The notes below the pieces were generated by a model that was not told the origin of the DNA, ran no database searches, and saw only the letters and a list, made by a program, of their open reading frames with translations. The position numbers and the translations under genes are program-made. Below, piece by piece: positions 15,141 through 25,882 of a stretch of DNA of 33,227 nt; the stretch's first letter is position 1; each line of letters begins with the position of its first letter. The DNA lies in assembly GCA_947628425.1 (NCBI GenBank), contig CANQZV010000010.1:1-33227 (forward strand), in the 5' to 3' direction. Source of the stretch: an uncultured Clostridia bacterium (GTDB taxonomy: Bacteria > Bacillota > Clostridia > TANB77 > CAG-508).

Positions 15141-15917
15141 TTACTGTTGCACTGCTCTTGCTTTTACAATTGTTCTTTGTTTTCCAGTCATTGTACATGT
15201 AATTAATGTAATATCAGTTTGACCATTTGTTAACTGACTTGTACATTTTAAATCATCTGGTTCAACAACATAATTAGCATAAACTTTATATTCTAAAGTT
15301 TTATTATTTGTATCTGTTATGTATATAGTATCTCCTCTTTGCAATGTAGATGCTTTGCTAAAGAAACGTTTATTGTGATAATTATGTCCAACAATACAAA
15401 AGTTTCCAGGTTCATTAGCTTCTGGTCCCCAATATTTTACAACCGATATTTTTAGTAAATCTTCTATTGTTTTTTCACTTGTATTATTACTATAAATAAT
15501 AGGATATGTAATATTAAGAGATGGAATATTTATAACAGCAACTGTAGTGTATTTGTCTCCATTATCTGTTGTATATGTTTTTGTATCTAATTTTGCTGAT
15601 TTATTAGCTTTTATTAATTCTTCTAAGTTTACTTCTTCTTTTGAATCTCTTGTATTATCTAATACAACTACTAGAACGTCATCTTCTAGTTTTACAGTAG
15701 AATCAACAAATATAGGTTTATTTTCTTTTACCTCAATTTGAGATAAAATTTCTTGTGATTTATCAGAAGAGTTTCTATCAAATTCTCCATAAATTGAATA
15801 ACCAAATAAAGCTACAATAAGAAAAACGGAAACTATAAAACTAAATTTATATAATTTCTTTTTCTTTTTTAGCTCTGGAGTTACATATATTTTTTCACTT
15901 ACCAAAATTTGATTCAT
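15141..15917 (-). CDS. Sortase family transpeptidase
   Basis: This 258-residue membrane-anchored enzyme joins surface proteins with an LPxTG-like motif to cell-wall precursors. A cytoplasmic N-terminus and one membrane helix (about 22-43) precede the extracellular catalytic domain. The triad is H178 (IVGHNYHNKRFF), C241 (TLITCT) and R248 (GKQRTIVKAR). The GHNY-x-F pattern recalls class B enzymes, but the class cannot be fixed by eye. It has its own promoter and is divergent from the PBP gene. The only LPxTG substrate seen in this window is at 1235-2296, far away. Confidence 0.92.
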   Translation of the reverse strand: MNQILVSEKIYVTPELKKKKKLYKFSFIVSVFLIVALFGYSIYGEFDRNSSDKSQEILSQIEVKENKPIFVDSTVKLEDDVLVVVLDNTRDSKEEVNLEELIKANKSAKLDTKTYTTDNGDKYTTVAVINIPSLNITYPIIYSNNTSEKTIEDLLKISVVKYWGPEANEPGNFCIVGHNYHNKRFFSKASTLQRGDTIYITDTNNKTLEYKVYANYVVEPDDLKCTSQLTNGQTDITLITCTMTGKQRTIVKARAVQQ

Positions 15918-15937
15918 TTTACTCCTCTCCCTTTTTT

Positions 15938-15965
15938 ATTATAACATATTTTATGTTGTTTTCAA
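15938..15965 (-). promoter_or_regulatory. Promoter of the sortase gene
   Basis: On the minus strand TTGAAA (15960-15965), a 16-bp spacer and TATAAT (15938-15943) precede the gene by 20 bp. Confidence 0.7.
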
Positions 15966-15987
15966 ATATGTTTTTACAAAAAATTTG

Positions 15988-16016
15988 TTGATTTTTATTA
16001 GTTTTTAATATAAAAT
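15988..16016 (+). promoter_or_regulatory. Promoter of the PBP operon
   Basis: TTGATT (15988-15993), a 17-bp spacer and TAAAAT (16011-16016) precede the PBP start by 47 bp. It is divergent from the sortase promoter. Confidence 0.65.
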
Positions 16017-16063
16017 AATAACATAAATTTTATTTATTTTATTATTACATAAGGAGTAAACTT

Positions 16064-18286
16064 ATGAAAAAGAATAGAAATGTAAAAAAGTATTCTAATT
16101 CTACTTCTAAAAGAAAAAGAAATATTGTTGAAAAACCTATTACTGTTAAAAAATTGAAAATATTATCTTCTTTTGGAATTGTTATTTTTTTATTATTAAT
16201 ATTTAGATTATTTTGGATACAATTTGTTAATGGTGCTTCTTTAAAAGAAAGAGCTTATAGACAACAAACTTCAAGTAAAATTATTAGTCCTAAAAGAGGC
16301 GCAATTTATGATGTAAATGGAAAAGCATTAGCAATTAGTGAGGATGTAGATACAGTATCTATAAATCCATCAAAAATTTCTAAAGAAAAAAAAGAATTAG
16401 TAGCAAAAGGACTATCTGAAATATTTTCATTAGATTATGATGAAACTCTATCAAAAGTAAATAGTTCTTCTAGTATAGAAACAATAGCCAAAAAAGTTGA
16501 AAATGATAAAATATCTGAATTAAAAACTTGGATGGAAGAAAATAAATTATCTGCTTGTATTAATATTGACGAAGATACTAAAAGATATTATCCATATTCA
16601 GAACTTGCATCCCAGGTAATTGGTTTTTGCGGAACAGATAATCAAGGCTTAGCTGGTATAGAAGACTCCTATGACAGTATATTAACAGGAGAATCTGGAA
16701 AAATTATTACTACTACAGATTTAAATGATAGTGAAATATCTGATAATCGTTCAACATACGTTGAAGCAAAAAACGGTAGCGATATATATCTTACAATTGA
16801 TGTAAATATTCAATCTGTTGTAGAAAAATACATATCAAAAGCTGTAAAAGATAATCTATGTGAAACTGCAAGTGCTATTGCAATGGAACCTTCTACAGGA
16901 AATATATTATCTATGGCAACATATCCTAATTTTAATTTAAATACTCCTTTTGAACCTAATACAAAGGATATGAAAAAAAAGTGGGAATCTTTAAGTAGTT
17001 CAGAAAAAATTAATTATTTATATAAGATGTGGAGAAATAAAAATGTAGCTGATCTTTATGAACCAGGTTCTACATTTAAAACCTTAGTGTCTTCTATTGC
17101 TTTAGAGGAAAACATTGTAGAAACAGATACAAAAAAAGACTTTTATTGTAAAGGTTATGAAGAATTTAATGGTACTAAGATAAGATGTTGGAGTACAAGT
17201 TCTCACGGTTATGAAACTTTAACACAAGCACTTGCTAATTCTTGTAACCCTGCATTTATGCAATTAGGAAAAAGAATTGGAATTGATACTTTTTACAAAT
17301 ATTTTGAAGCTTTTGGATTGTTTACAGAAACAGGAATTGAATTACCAGGTGAAAGCAATAGTATTTTCTTTGATAAAGACAAAGTTGGTCCTGTTGAATT
17401 AGCTACTATTTCTTTTGGGCAAAGATTTAATATAACACCAATTCAATTAATTACTGCAATTTCGTCAATAGCAAATGGTGGAAAATTAATGCGACCTCAA
17501 ATTGTAAGTAAATCGGTAAATCCTTCTACTAATAACACATATAATACAGAACCTAAACAAGTAAGGCAGGTAATATCAGAAGAAGTTGCAAATGCAGTAA
17601 TTAAAATGATGGAAAATGTTGTTACAAATGGAACTGGTAAATTAGGTGCTGTAAAAGGTTATACTATTGCTGGTAAAACAGGAACTTCAGAAGCACAAGT
17701 AGGCTCAAATAATGGAAATACATTATCTTATGTTGCAATTGCTCCATCTGAAAATCCACAATTAGTATTATTAGTAATACTTTATAATACACCTTCTACA
17801 AATACCCATGGTAGTACATATGCTGCTCCTATTTCTTCAAAAATATTAGAAAATGTTCTTCCTTATTTGGGGGTTAATTCTGATGAAGCTAACATTAAAG
17901 ATTCAAGTAATAACCTTTCTGTTCCTAATGTTGTTAATAAAACAATTACAGAAGCAGAAAAAATATTAAAAAATGCAGGACTTACTTCTTCAATATCGTT
18001 TGATGGAGATAAAAACTCTACTATAGTTACAACACAAGTTCCAGCTGCAGGAACAAAAGTTACAAAAAATTCTATTGTTTTATTATATAGTGAAGAAAAT
18101 TCTACAAGAACCTCTGTAACTGTACCAGACTTGAAGGGAATGACTTTATCTAAAGCCAAAAGTACTTTAAATACAAAAAATTTAAATATAAATTATTCAG
18201 GAAGTGGTTTAGTAGTAAGTCAATCTATAAAAGCTGGAAAAACCGTTGAAGAAGGAACTGTTATTGAAGTGACTTTATCATATTAA
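16064..18286 (+). CDS. PASTA-domain class B penicillin-binding protein (PBP2B/SpoVD type)
   Basis: This 740-residue transpeptidase cross-links peptidoglycan in division or in spore cortex formation. A basic cytoplasmic tail and one membrane helix (about 34-54) precede the class B dimerisation region. The transpeptidase motifs are complete: STFK at 336-339 (nucleophile S336), SCN at 393-395 and KTG at 538-540. Two PASTA domains close the protein (about 616-680 and 682-740; VPNV and VPDL starts), which favours PBP2B over the one-PASTA SpoVD pattern. It heads a plus-strand operon with tsaC, outside the usual division and wall cluster. The ribosome-binding site AAGGAG is good. Confidence 0.92.
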   Translation: MKKNRNVKKYSNSTSKRKRNIVEKPITVKKLKILSSFGIVIFLLLIFRLFWIQFVNGASLKERAYRQQTSSKIISPKRGAIYDVNGKALAISEDVDTVSINPSKISKEKKELVAKGLSEIFSLDYDETLSKVNSSSSIETIAKKVENDKISELKTWMEENKLSACINIDEDTKRYYPYSELASQVIGFCGTDNQGLAGIEDSYDSILTGESGKIITTTDLNDSEISDNRSTYVEAKNGSDIYLTIDVNIQSVVEKYISKAVKDNLCETASAIAMEPSTGNILSMATYPNFNLNTPFEPNTKDMKKKWESLSSSEKINYLYKMWRNKNVADLYEPGSTFKTLVSSIALEENIVETDTKKDFYCKGYEEFNGTKIRCWSTSSHGYETLTQALANSCNPAFMQLGKRIGIDTFYKYFEAFGLFTETGIELPGESNSIFFDKDKVGPVELATISFGQRFNITPIQLITAISSIANGGKLMRPQIVSKSVNPSTNNTYNTEPKQVRQVISEEVANAVIKMMENVVTNGTGKLGAVKGYTIAGKTGTSEAQVGSNNGNTLSYVAIAPSENPQLVLLVILYNTPSTNTHGSTYAAPISSKILENVLPYLGVNSDEANIKDSSNNLSVPNVVNKTITEAEKILKNAGLTSSISFDGDKNSTIVTTQVPAAGTKVTKNSIVLLYSEENSTRTSVTVPDLKGMTLSKAKSTLNTKNLNINYSGSGLVVSQSIKAGKTVEEGTVIEVTLSY

Positions 18287-18333
18287 GAAGATTTTTATAT
18301 AACACTATTTATTTGAAAGGACTTTTATTAATA

Positions 18334-18957
18334 ATGCAAACTATTCTTTATAACAATAATTCTTTTAAAGAATCTATAGATTATATAGAAAACGAATTAA
18401 ATAATGGTGGAATTGGTATTTTTCCAACCGATACTGTATATGGAATTGGATGCAATGCTTTTAATGAAACTGCCATAAAAAAAATATATAAATTAAAATC
18501 ACGTGATTATACAAAACCTATTAGTGTATTAATTTCAAATTTTGATATGTTAAATTCTTTAGTAGATAAAATTACTATAGAAGAGAAAAAATTAATAAAT
18601 GCATTTTGGCCTGGTGCATTAACAATTATTTTTCAAAAAAAAGATACAGTTCCAAATATACTAACATCTAATTTAAATACACTTGGAATTAGAATGCCTA
18701 ATAATTCAATTTCATTAGATTTAATAAATAAAGTTAATGTACCTATAGCAACAACTAGTGCTAATATTTCCGGGAAAAGTGCTGGGGTTAAATTATTAGA
18801 TTTTTATGATTATTTTAATAATAAAGTAAATTTTATAATTGATGGTGGAAATTCTACTATTGGAAAGGCATCAACAGTTGTACAAGTTATAAACGGTTTG
18901 CCTCATATATTAAGAGAAGGCTCTATTACTAAAGAGCAAATTATAAATGTATTATAA
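18334..18957 (+). CDS. tsaC: L-threonylcarbamoyladenylate synthase (YrdC/Sua5 family)
   Basis: This 207-residue enzyme makes threonylcarbamoyl-AMP from threonine, bicarbonate and ATP, the first step toward the t6A37 tRNA modification. The YrdC fold is shown by GGIGIFPTDTVYGIGC, the basic KSRDYTKPISVL motif, and the nucleotide-binding region TTSANISG. The length matches the YrdC-domain-only TsaC rather than the longer Sua5 with a second domain. I chose the ATG at 18334, which AAAGGA precedes by 12 nt; the in-frame TTG at 18313 overlaps that site. It lies 47 bp after the PBP gene, so the two are likely co-transcribed. Confidence 0.93.
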   Translation: MQTILYNNNSFKESIDYIENELNNGGIGIFPTDTVYGIGCNAFNETAIKKIYKLKSRDYTKPISVLISNFDMLNSLVDKITIEEKKLINAFWPGALTIIFQKKDTVPNILTSNLNTLGIRMPNNSISLDLINKVNVPIATTSANISGKSAGVKLLDFYDYFNNKVNFIIDGGNSTIGKASTVVQVINGLPHILREGSITKEQIINVL

Positions 18958-19000
18958 AATAATTTTTAAATATATTACTTAGAAAGGAATGAGAATATTT

Positions 19001-19468
19001 ATGTTAAAATACTTAGTTACTTTTATTTTAGGAATGTGTCCTATTATTGAAATTAGAGGTGCTATTCCAGTTGGCGTTGGAATGGGTCTTAGTTACTTTG
19101 AAGCTTTTTTAATAGGATTTATAGGTAATATTATACCAATATATTTTATAGTAAAATACATTGGACCAATTTTTAATTTTTTGGGTAGGATAAAAATATT
19201 TAAAAAAATAATAGATTGGGCTAGCCAAAAAGCTACAAAAAATATTGAACAAAGTGAAAAACTACAAAATTTTACAGCTTTAGGTTTATACCTTTTCGTT
19301 GCAATTCCTTTGCCAGGAACAGGTGCATGGGTTGGGTCTTTAATAGCAAATTTCCTACATGTTCCACTAAAAAAAGCATGGTTACCTTTGGTATTGGGTG
19401 TATTAACAGCAGGATCTATTATACTATTAGCTACAGGAAGTGTTGTTACCATATTCCAACATCTATAG
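19001..19468 (+). CDS. Small multidrug-export-like membrane protein (COG2426 type)
   Basis: This 155-residue integral membrane protein has about four helices. The N-terminal CPIIEIRGAIPVG and the later AIPLPGTGAWVGS are hallmarks of the family once called 'small multidrug export' (Sm_multidrug_ex); transport has not been settled for most members. I prefer the ATG at 19001 because the AAAGGA site lies 12 nt upstream, while the in-frame ATG at 18989 lies on top of it. It is the third gene of the PBP - tsaC operon and ends at the terminator shared with acpP. Confidence 0.85.
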   Translation: MLKYLVTFILGMCPIIEIRGAIPVGVGMGLSYFEAFLIGFIGNIIPIYFIVKYIGPIFNFLGRIKIFKKIIDWASQKATKNIEQSEKLQNFTALGLYLFVAIPLPGTGAWVGSLIANFLHVPLKKAWLPLVLGVLTAGSIILLATGSVVTIFQHL

Positions 19469-19503
19469 TTTATATTATTTAAATTTTAAAAATTTTTCAT
19501 AAT

Positions 19504-19539
19504 AAAAAACACCTTTAAATCAATAAAAGGTGTTTTTTT
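19504..19539. terminator. Bidirectional terminator between exporter and acpP
   Basis: AAAAAACACCTTT (19504-19516) pairs with AAAGGTGTTTTTT (19526-19538) and is flanked by A and T runs on both sides, so it suits the rightward exporter transcript and the leftward acpP transcript. Confidence 0.85.
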
Positions 19540-19544
19540 ATTTA

Positions 19545-19784
19545 CTATACATTTTCTTTAATATAGTCAACTACATCACCAACTGTAACTACTTTTTCAG
19601 CATCACTATCAGGTATCTCTATATCAAATTCCTCTTCTAAAGCCATTATTAATTCAACTATATCTAAAGAATCAGCTCCTAAATCATCTATGAAAGAAGC
19701 TTCTTGTGTTACAGTATCTTCTGCAACTCCAAGTTGTTCAACAATTATTTCTTTTACCTTTTCAAATACTTCTTCTCCGTTCAT
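19545..19784 (-). CDS. acpP: Acyl carrier protein
   Basis: This 79-residue acidic carrier holds growing fatty acids on a 4'-phosphopantetheine arm. The attachment serine is S39 in the conserved GADSLD motif. The length and the acidic four-helix pattern are typical. It has a strong GGGAGGTG ribosome-binding site and a promoter at 19834-19862. The phosphate acyltransferase gene plsX ends 120 bp upstream on the same strand, which fits fatty acid and phospholipid synthesis. Confidence 0.97.
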   Translation of the reverse strand: MNGEEVFEKVKEIIVEQLGVAEDTVTQEASFIDDLGADSLDIVELIMALEEEFDIEIPDSDAEKVVTVGDVVDYIKENV

Positions 19785-19833
19785 TATAAAAATTCACCTC
19801 CCTTAATTTAACTATATATTATTTTCAATATTT

Positions 19834-19862
19834 GTTATAATATAACAATATATGTTTGTCAA
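19834..19862 (-). promoter_or_regulatory. Promoter of acpP
   Basis: On the minus strand TTGACA (19857-19862), a 17-bp spacer and TATAAC (19834-19839) stand 49 bp before the acpP start. It lies between plsX and acpP, so acpP has its own start of transcription. Confidence 0.75.
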
Positions 19863-19904
19863 GTATATTTATAATATTTTTATTTTTTCATTATAAATTA
19901 CTAC

Positions 19905-20936
19905 TTATTTAAATGTTTCTAAATTTGCAAATTGTTCTATCATCATATCAACTGATTTATTTTTTGCAAAAATCTCTGCCTGTTTAATTGTATAATAAAA
20001 TAACTTTTCATCACTACTTCCATGTGCTTTTACTACTGGTCTTTTTACTCCTAAAAATAAAGCTCCACCATATTCTTTATAATCCATTGTTTTTGCAAAT
20101 CTTTTTATTCCAGGTAATGCTGGTATAGATGCTATTGTAGATAGAAATGATTTTTTTAAACTTTCTGTTAAAGATTTTTTTACTAATTTTCCAAAACCTT
20201 CTATTGTTTTTAAAAATACATTTCCCGTAAAGCCATCACAAACAATCGCATCTATTTTTCCTGAAAAGGCATCTCTTCCTTCTACATTTCCTACAAAATT
20301 AATTCCCAAATTCTCAGCTTCATTTGTTAAAATTTTATAAGCTTCTTTTATTAATTCATTACCTTTTGTAGGTTCTGTTCCTATATTTAATAAACCAATG
20401 GCTGGTCTTTCTATTCCATATGTATTTTTTAGATAAATAGTAGCCATTTGAGCAAACTGTATTAAATTTATAGGTTTACAATTTGTGTTAGCACCAGCAT
20501 CAACTAACATTAAACTTTTTTTATAGGCTGGCAACATTGGTGCCATTGCTGGTCTATCTATTCCTTTTATTCTTCCTACTAGAAGCGTTGCTCCTGTTAA
20601 CAATGCTCCAGAATTTCCAGCAGAAATAAATACATCACCTTTACCCTCTGTTAATAGTTTAAAGCCTACAACCATTGATGAATCTTTTTTGTGTTTTATT
20701 GCATCTGTTGGTTTATCTTCCATTGTAATAATTTCCGTTGTATTGTATATACTAAGCTTTGATGATATATCTTCTATTTTATTTTTTCCATAAAATTCTT
20801 TTATTTTAGAGTTAATTATCTCTTCACTTCCAATTAATATTACTTCTGATTCTATTTCGTTTATTGCTTTAACTGCACCTTTTATAACTGCATCAGGTGC
20901 ATTATCTCCTCCCATTGCATCTAATAAAATAATCAT
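19905..20936 (-). CDS. plsX: Phosphate acyltransferase PlsX
   Basis: This 343-residue peripheral enzyme converts acyl-ACP to acyl phosphate, the donor for the first acylation of glycerol-3-phosphate in phospholipid synthesis. The N-terminus MIILLDAMGGDNAPDAVIKG and the internal GRDAFSGKIDAIVCDGF region are typical of PlsX. The length is normal. Its ribosome-binding site is GAAAGGGG. The usual neighbours fapR or fabD are missing; acpP follows on the same strand. Confidence 0.95.
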   Translation of the reverse strand: MIILLDAMGGDNAPDAVIKGAVKAINEIESEVILIGSEEIINSKIKEFYGKNKIEDISSKLSIYNTTEIITMEDKPTDAIKHKKDSSMVVGFKLLTEGKGDVFISAGNSGALLTGATLLVGRIKGIDRPAMAPMLPAYKKSLMLVDAGANTNCKPINLIQFAQMATIYLKNTYGIERPAIGLLNIGTEPTKGNELIKEAYKILTNEAENLGINFVGNVEGRDAFSGKIDAIVCDGFTGNVFLKTIEGFGKLVKKSLTESLKKSFLSTIASIPALPGIKRFAKTMDYKEYGGALFLGVKRPVVKAHGSSDEKLFYYTIKQAEIFAKNKSVDMMIEQFANLETFK

Positions 20937-21145
20937 CTTTTTCCCCTTTCAAAGTTAAGAATTTTATATTGTTTTCTATTTTAGTTATACTTTCATTAAT
21001 ATTTATTAATGATGTCATTATTTTATTATTTATTTTATAAAAATGCAATACTTTTTGACCAATTAGTTTAGAGATATTATATAAAAATGTTAGATTATTC
21101 TAACTTGTGGATTTATTTTAGAAATAAAATTTTTCTATAAAAAAT

Positions 21146-21171
21146 AAGAGAATTCCTAATGGAATTCTCTT
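21146..21171. terminator. Terminator of the str operon
   Basis: AAGAGAATTCC (21146-21156), a TAAT loop and GGAATTCTCTT (21161-21171). On the minus strand ATTTTTTATAG follows, so it ends tuf. A T-run on the other strand makes it look bidirectional. The 250 bp between tuf and plsX hold nothing else I can name. Confidence 0.85.
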
Positions 21172-21185
21172 GTTTTTTTAATAAA

Positions 21186-22388
21186 TTAAGCTATTATTTC
21201 TGAAACGATACCAGAACCTACTGTTCTACCACCTTCACGAATAGCAAATCTTAATCCTTTTTCAATAGCAATTGGTGTAATTAATTCGATTGTCATTGAA
21301 ATATTGTCTCCTGGCATTACCATTTCTGTTCCTGCAGGTAATTCAATAACACCTGTAACATCTGTTGTTCTGAAATAGAATTGTGGTCTATATCCATTGA
21401 AGAATGGTGTATGTCTTCCACCTTCTTCTTTAGTTAGAACATAAACTTCTGATTTGAATTTTGTATGAGGGTGAATTGTTCCTGGTTTTGCTAGAACTTG
21501 ACCTCTTTCAATATCTTTTCTATCAATACCTCTTAATAATACACCTATATTATCTCCAGCTTCAGCTTGATCTAATAATTTTCTGAACATTTCTACACCT
21601 GTTACTACAGTTTTTGAAGATTCTGGTTTTAATCCAACGATTTCAACTTCATCTTGTAATTTTACAGTACCTCTTTCTACTCTACCTGTTGCAACAGTTC
21701 CTCTACCTGTAATTGTAAATACGTCTTCAACTGGCATTAAGAATGGTTCATCAACTGGTCTTGATGGTGTAGGAATATAACTATCAACTGCTTCCATTAA
21801 TTCTCTCATTGGTGCATATACTTCAGCATTTGGATCTGTTTCTGTTGCTTCTAATACTTTTAATGAAGATCCTTTTATGAATGGTATTTCATCACCTGGG
21901 AAGTCATAGCTTGATAATAAGTCTCTTACTTCCATTTCTACTAATTCTAATAACTCTGGATCGTCAACCATATCGCATTTATTTAAATAAACAACAATAT
22001 ATTTAACTCCAACTTGTCTAGCAAGTAATATATGCTCTCTTGTTTGAGGCATTGGTCCATCAGCTGCTGAAACAACTAATATAGCACCATCCATTTGTGC
22101 AGCACCTGTAATCATATTTTTAACATAGTCAGCATGTCCTGGGCAGTCAACATGTGCATAATGTCTTTTTTCTGTTTCATATTCTACGTGAGCTGTATTA
22201 ATTGTAATTCCTCTTGCTTTTTCTTCTGGTGCTCCATCAATTTGATCATAAGCTGTATATTGAGCTTTTCCTAATAATCCTAAATATTTTGTAATAGCGG
22301 CTGTTGTTGTTGTTTTACCATGATCTACGTGACCTATTGTACCGATATTAACATGTGGTTTTGTTCTTTCAAATTTAGCTTTTGCCAT
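21186..22388 (-). CDS. tuf: Elongation factor Tu
   Basis: This 400-residue GTPase delivers aminoacyl-tRNA to the ribosome. The P-loop is GHVDHGKT near residue 19, with DCPGHADY and NKCD as later G motifs. Domains 2 and 3 follow, with the conserved [13 protein letters not shown]. It is the last gene of the str operon here. Its ATG is preceded by AAGGAGG, and a 132-bp spacer separates it from fusA. Confidence 0.98.
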   Translation of the reverse strand: MAKAKFERTKPHVNIGTIGHVDHGKTTTTAAITKYLGLLGKAQYTAYDQIDGAPEEKARGITINTAHVEYETEKRHYAHVDCPGHADYVKNMITGAAQMDGAILVVSAADGPMPQTREHILLARQVGVKYIVVYLNKCDMVDDPELLELVEMEVRDLLSSYDFPGDEIPFIKGSSLKVLEATETDPNAEVYAPMRELMEAVDSYIPTPSRPVDEPFLMPVEDVFTITGRGTVATGRVERGTVKLQDEVEIVGLKPESSKTVVTGVEMFRKLLDQAEAGDNIGVLLRGIDRKDIERGQVLAKPGTIHPHTKFKSEVYVLTKEEGGRHTPFFNGYRPQFYFRTTDVTGVIELPAGTEMVMPGDNISMTIELITPIAIEKGLRFAIREGGRTVGSGIVSEIIA

Positions 22389-22520
22389 TTTTGAATTCCT
22401 CCTTTAATTTTTTATTTTAATATTTATAAAACATTAATAACTAAATTATTAATTTGCAATAGTATTTTATACTAATTTTACTAATATTGCAATAGAAAAT
22501 TATTAATTTTTAATAATTTT

Positions 22521-24605
22521 CTATTCTTCTTTTTTAGCACGTGATGCAACAATTCCTTCAAGAACTGATTTTGGAACTTCTTCATAATGAGATGGTTCCA
22601 TTGAGTAAGTTCCTCTACCCTGTGTTTTAGAACGTAAGTCCGTAGCATAACCAAACATTTCAGATAATGGAATAAACGCTCTTATTTCTTGCATTCCATC
22701 ATCTGCTTCCATTCCTTCCATTCTTCCTCTTCTTGAGTTAACATCTCCAATTACATCACCCATGTATTCTTCTGGAACTGTTATTTCTACTTTCATAATT
22801 GGTTCCAAAATAACAGATTTTGCCTTTCTACATCCCTCTTTAAAAGCCATAGATCCTGCAATTTTGAATGCCATTTCTGAAGAGTCAACGTCATGGTAAG
22901 AACCATCTACTAATGTAGCTTTAAAGTCTATTACTGGGTAACCAGCTAATATACCAGCTTCTGCTGCTTCACGAATTCCATCTTCAACTGGTTTAATGTA
23001 TTCTTTTGGAACAACACCACCAACAATTTTGCTTTCAAATTCAATTCCTTTACCAGGTTCTAGTGGTTCCATTTCTAGCCAAACATGACCATATTGTCCT
23101 CTACCACCAGATTGACGGATGAATTTTCCTTCTACTCTTACTGAATCTCTTATTGTTTCTTTATAAGCAACTTGTGGTTTACCTACATTACATTCAACTT
23201 TAAATTCTCTTTTTAGTCTGTCTACAATAATGTCTAAGTGTAATTCACCCATACCTGCTATAATAGTTTGACCTGTTTCTTGGTTTGTATATGTTTTAAA
23301 TGTTGGATCTTCTTCTGCAAGTTTTGATAATGCAATACCCATTTTTTCTTGTGCTGCCTTATCTTTTGGTTCAATTGCAATATCAATAACTGGCTCTGGA
23401 AATTCCATTGATTCTAATATTATTGGATGATTAGGATCACATAGAGTATTTCCAGTTGTTACATCTTTTAATCCAACAGCTGCAGCTATATCACCAGCAA
23501 ATACTTTATCTATATCTTCTCTGTGATTAGCATGCATTTGAAGAATTCTTCCAACTCTTTCTTTTTTATCTTTGCTTGAATTTAAAACTGTAGATCCTGA
23601 TTCTAATGTTCCTGAATATACTCTAAAGAAACATAATTTTCCAACAAATGGGTCTGTTGCAATTTTAAATGCAAGTGCTGCAAATGGTTCTTGGTCAGAA
23701 GTTTTTGCTTCTGTTTCTGAACCGTCTAAAGTTTTTCCTTTAATGTGAGGTATATCTAAAGGTGAAGGCATATATTCAACTATGTTATTTAATAACTCTT
23801 GAACACCCTTATTTTTATATGAAGAACCACAACATACTGGAACAATTGTGTTATTTATTGTACCTTTACGAATTGCTTTCTTTATTTCATCTTCAGATAA
23901 TTCTTCTCCTTCTAAATATTTCATCATTAATTCATCGTCTTGTTCACATGCTGCCTCTATCATAGATGCTCTATATTCTTGTGCCATTGCTTTTAAATCT
24001 TCAGGAATTTCAGTTTCTTCAATTTCTTTTCCTAAATCATCTTTATGAACAAATGCTTTCATTTTAATTAAATCAACAATTCCTTTAAAGTTATCTTCTG
24101 CACCTATTGGTAGTTGAATTGGAACAGCATTTGCTTTTAATCTGTTTCTTAATTGGTCTACACAAAGCATAAAGTTTGCACCTGTAATATCCATTTTATT
24201 AACATATACCATTCTTGGAACATGATATTTATCTGCCTGTCTCCATACTGTTTCTGTTTGTGGTTGAACACCACCTTTAGCTGCAAGTATTGTTACTGCA
24301 CCGTCTAGAACTTTAAGTGATCTTTGTACTTCTACTGTAAAATCAACGTGTCCTGGAGTGTCAATAATATTAATTCTATTATCATTCCAAAAACAAGTTG
24401 TAGCAGCAGATGTAATTGTAATACCTCTTTCTTGTTCTTGTTCCATCCAGTCCATTGTAGCAGCACCTTCGTGTACTTCTCCTATTTTATGTGTTTTTCC
24501 TGTATAGAATAGTATTCTTTCTGTTGTTGTTGTTTTACCTGCATCAATATGAGCTACTATTCCTATATTTCTTGTTTTTTCTAATGATACTTTTCTATCA
24601 GCCAC
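22521..24605 (-). CDS. fusA: Elongation factor G
   Basis: This 694-residue GTPase drives translocation on the ribosome and helps recycling. The P-loop [13 protein letters not shown], the switch region [10 protein letters not shown] and DTPGHVDFT are all present, and the C-terminal domains IV-V (including GGRGQYGHV) are complete. The start is a GTG (24603-24605) with AAAGGAGG upstream. It stands between rpsG and tuf in the standard order. Confidence 0.98.
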   Translation of the reverse strand: MADRKVSLEKTRNIGIVAHIDAGKTTTTERILFYTGKTHKIGEVHEGAATMDWMEQEQERGITITSAATTCFWNDNRINIIDTPGHVDFTVEVQRSLKVLDGAVTILAAKGGVQPQTETVWRQADKYHVPRMVYVNKMDITGANFMLCVDQLRNRLKANAVPIQLPIGAEDNFKGIVDLIKMKAFVHKDDLGKEIEETEIPEDLKAMAQEYRASMIEAACEQDDELMMKYLEGEELSEDEIKKAIRKGTINNTIVPVCCGSSYKNKGVQELLNNIVEYMPSPLDIPHIKGKTLDGSETEAKTSDQEPFAALAFKIATDPFVGKLCFFRVYSGTLESGSTVLNSSKDKKERVGRILQMHANHREDIDKVFAGDIAAAVGLKDVTTGNTLCDPNHPIILESMEFPEPVIDIAIEPKDKAAQEKMGIALSKLAEEDPTFKTYTNQETGQTIIAGMGELHLDIIVDRLKREFKVECNVGKPQVAYKETIRDSVRVEGKFIRQSGGRGQYGHVWLEMEPLEPGKGIEFESKIVGGVVPKEYIKPVEDGIREAAEAGILAGYPVIDFKATLVDGSYHDVDSSEMAFKIAGSMAFKEGCRKAKSVILEPIMKVEITVPEEYMGDVIGDVNSRRGRMEGMEADDGMQEIRAFIPLSEMFGYATDLRSKTQGRGTYSMEPSHYEEVPKSVLEGIVASRAKKEE

Positions 24606-24737
24606 GAATTTATTCCTCCTTTTTCATATTTTTTATTCCTTTGTAGGGGTCATACATAGAATAAACCCTTATATTTTTATTTGCTCATTAATTATTTTTA
24701 AAAAATCAAGACATAATACACAACTTTTAAGTAGTTT

Positions 24738-25208
24738 TTAGAATTTGTAATGAGCAAAAGCTTTATTAGCTTCAGCCATTCTATGTGTATCTTCTTTTTT
24801 CTTATATGCTCCACCGTTTTGGTTTGTAGCATCTATTATTTCTCCAGCCAATTTTTCTGCCATTGTTTTTTCATTTCTCTTTCTTGCAAATAAAACAAGC
24901 CATCTTAAACCTAAAGTTTGTCTTCTTTCTGGTCTAATTTCTAATGGAACTTGGTAAGTTGCTCCACCAACTCTTCTTGCTTTTACTTCAAGAACAGGCA
25001 TTACATTATTTAAAGCTGTTTCAAAAACTTCTAATGCATCTTTTTGCTCTTTTTCTTTTATAATATCAAATGCACCATAAACAATTTTTTGAGCAACAGA
25101 TTTTTTACCATCTAACATAATATTATTAATTAATTTTGTAACAACTTTACTATTATAAATTGGATCCGGTAATACATCTCTTTTTGCTATATATCCTTTT
25201 CTTGGCAC
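24738..25208 (-). CDS. rpsG: Ribosomal protein S7
   Basis: This 156-residue small-subunit protein nucleates the 3' major domain of 16S rRNA. The N-terminus [12 protein letters not shown] and the motif GGATYQVP are typical and the length is standard. It starts with GTG (25206-25208), with AAGGAGTG 8 nt upstream. A 260-bp gap with two palindromes separates it from rpsL, where the gap is normally short. Confidence 0.97.
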   Translation of the reverse strand: MPRKGYIAKRDVLPDPIYNSKVVTKLINNIMLDGKKSVAQKIVYGAFDIIKEKEQKDALEVFETALNNVMPVLEVKARRVGGATYQVPLEIRPERRQTLGLRWLVLFARKRNEKTMAEKLAGEIIDATNQNGGAYKKKEDTHRMAEANKAFAHYKF

Positions 25209-25302
25209 TATTCTTCACTCCTTTTATTTGAATTTTAAATAATAAGTTTTTGATATTTATAAAAATATCATAGTTACTCTGAAAATATTATTATTTTCCG
25301 TA

Positions 25303-25442
25303 TAGTGCTATATCTATTCTAAATTTAAGTACCCTTAAATTAGTAAGTTAGCACTAAAATATAGTGAATTGTTAATAGTAAATAATTTTGTTTAAAAACA
25401 ATTACATTATTTTCTTCATTATTCATTCTTAATTATTCACTA
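25303..25442. repeat. Two palindromic units between rpsL and rpsG
   Basis: Unit 1 (25303-25356) has outer arms TAGTGCTA / TAGCACTA and inner arms TAAATTTAAG / CTTAAATTA. Unit 2 (25362-25442) has imperfect terminal arms TAGTGAATTGTTAA and the complement of TTAATTATTCACTA, with a small inner dyad. They look like small palindromic or MITE-like insertions, but I see only one copy of each here. Confidence 0.5.
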
Positions 25443-25468
25443 TTTATTAAGAAATAACATATACTAGT

Positions 25469-25882
25469 TTATTTCTTTGGGCGTTTTGCTCCATATTTAG
25501 AACGCGCTTGCATTCTATCTTTAACACCTGCTGTATCTAATGTTCCTCTTATAATATGGTATCTAACACCAGGTAGGTCTTTTACTCTACCACCTCTTAT
25601 TAGAACAACACTGTGTTCTTGTAAATTATGTCCTATACCAGGAATATAAGATGTTACTTCAAATCCATTAGATAATCTAACCCTTGCTACTTTTCTTAAA
25701 GCAGAATTTGGTTTTTTAGGTGTAACTGTTTTTACTACTGTACATACTCCTCTTTTTTGAGGTGCTCTATTATCAGTTACTCTTTTTTTTCTAGAATTAT
25801 AACCATGTTGTAGAGCTGGTGCAGTAGATTTTGCTTTAGAAGTTTGTCTTCCTTTTCTTACTAATTGATTAATTGTTGGCAC
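25469..25882 (-). CDS. rpsL: Ribosomal protein S12
   Basis: This 137-residue small-subunit protein sits at the decoding centre. The two lysines whose change gives streptomycin resistance are wild type ([11 protein letters not shown] and [13 protein letters not shown]). The start is a GTG (25880-25882), with AAGGAGGTG 9 nt upstream. It is the first gene of the str operon in this window. A candidate promoter upstream combines TTGACT with TAAACT at a 17-bp spacing, or a nearby TATAAT; I could not decide between them. Confidence 0.98.
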   Translation of the reverse strand: MPTINQLVRKGRQTSKAKSTAPALQHGYNSRKKRVTDNRAPQKRGVCTVVKTVTPKKPNSALRKVARVRLSNGFEVTSYIPGIGHNLQEHSVVLIRGGRVKDLPGVRYHIIRGTLDTAGVKDRMQARSKYGAKRPKK

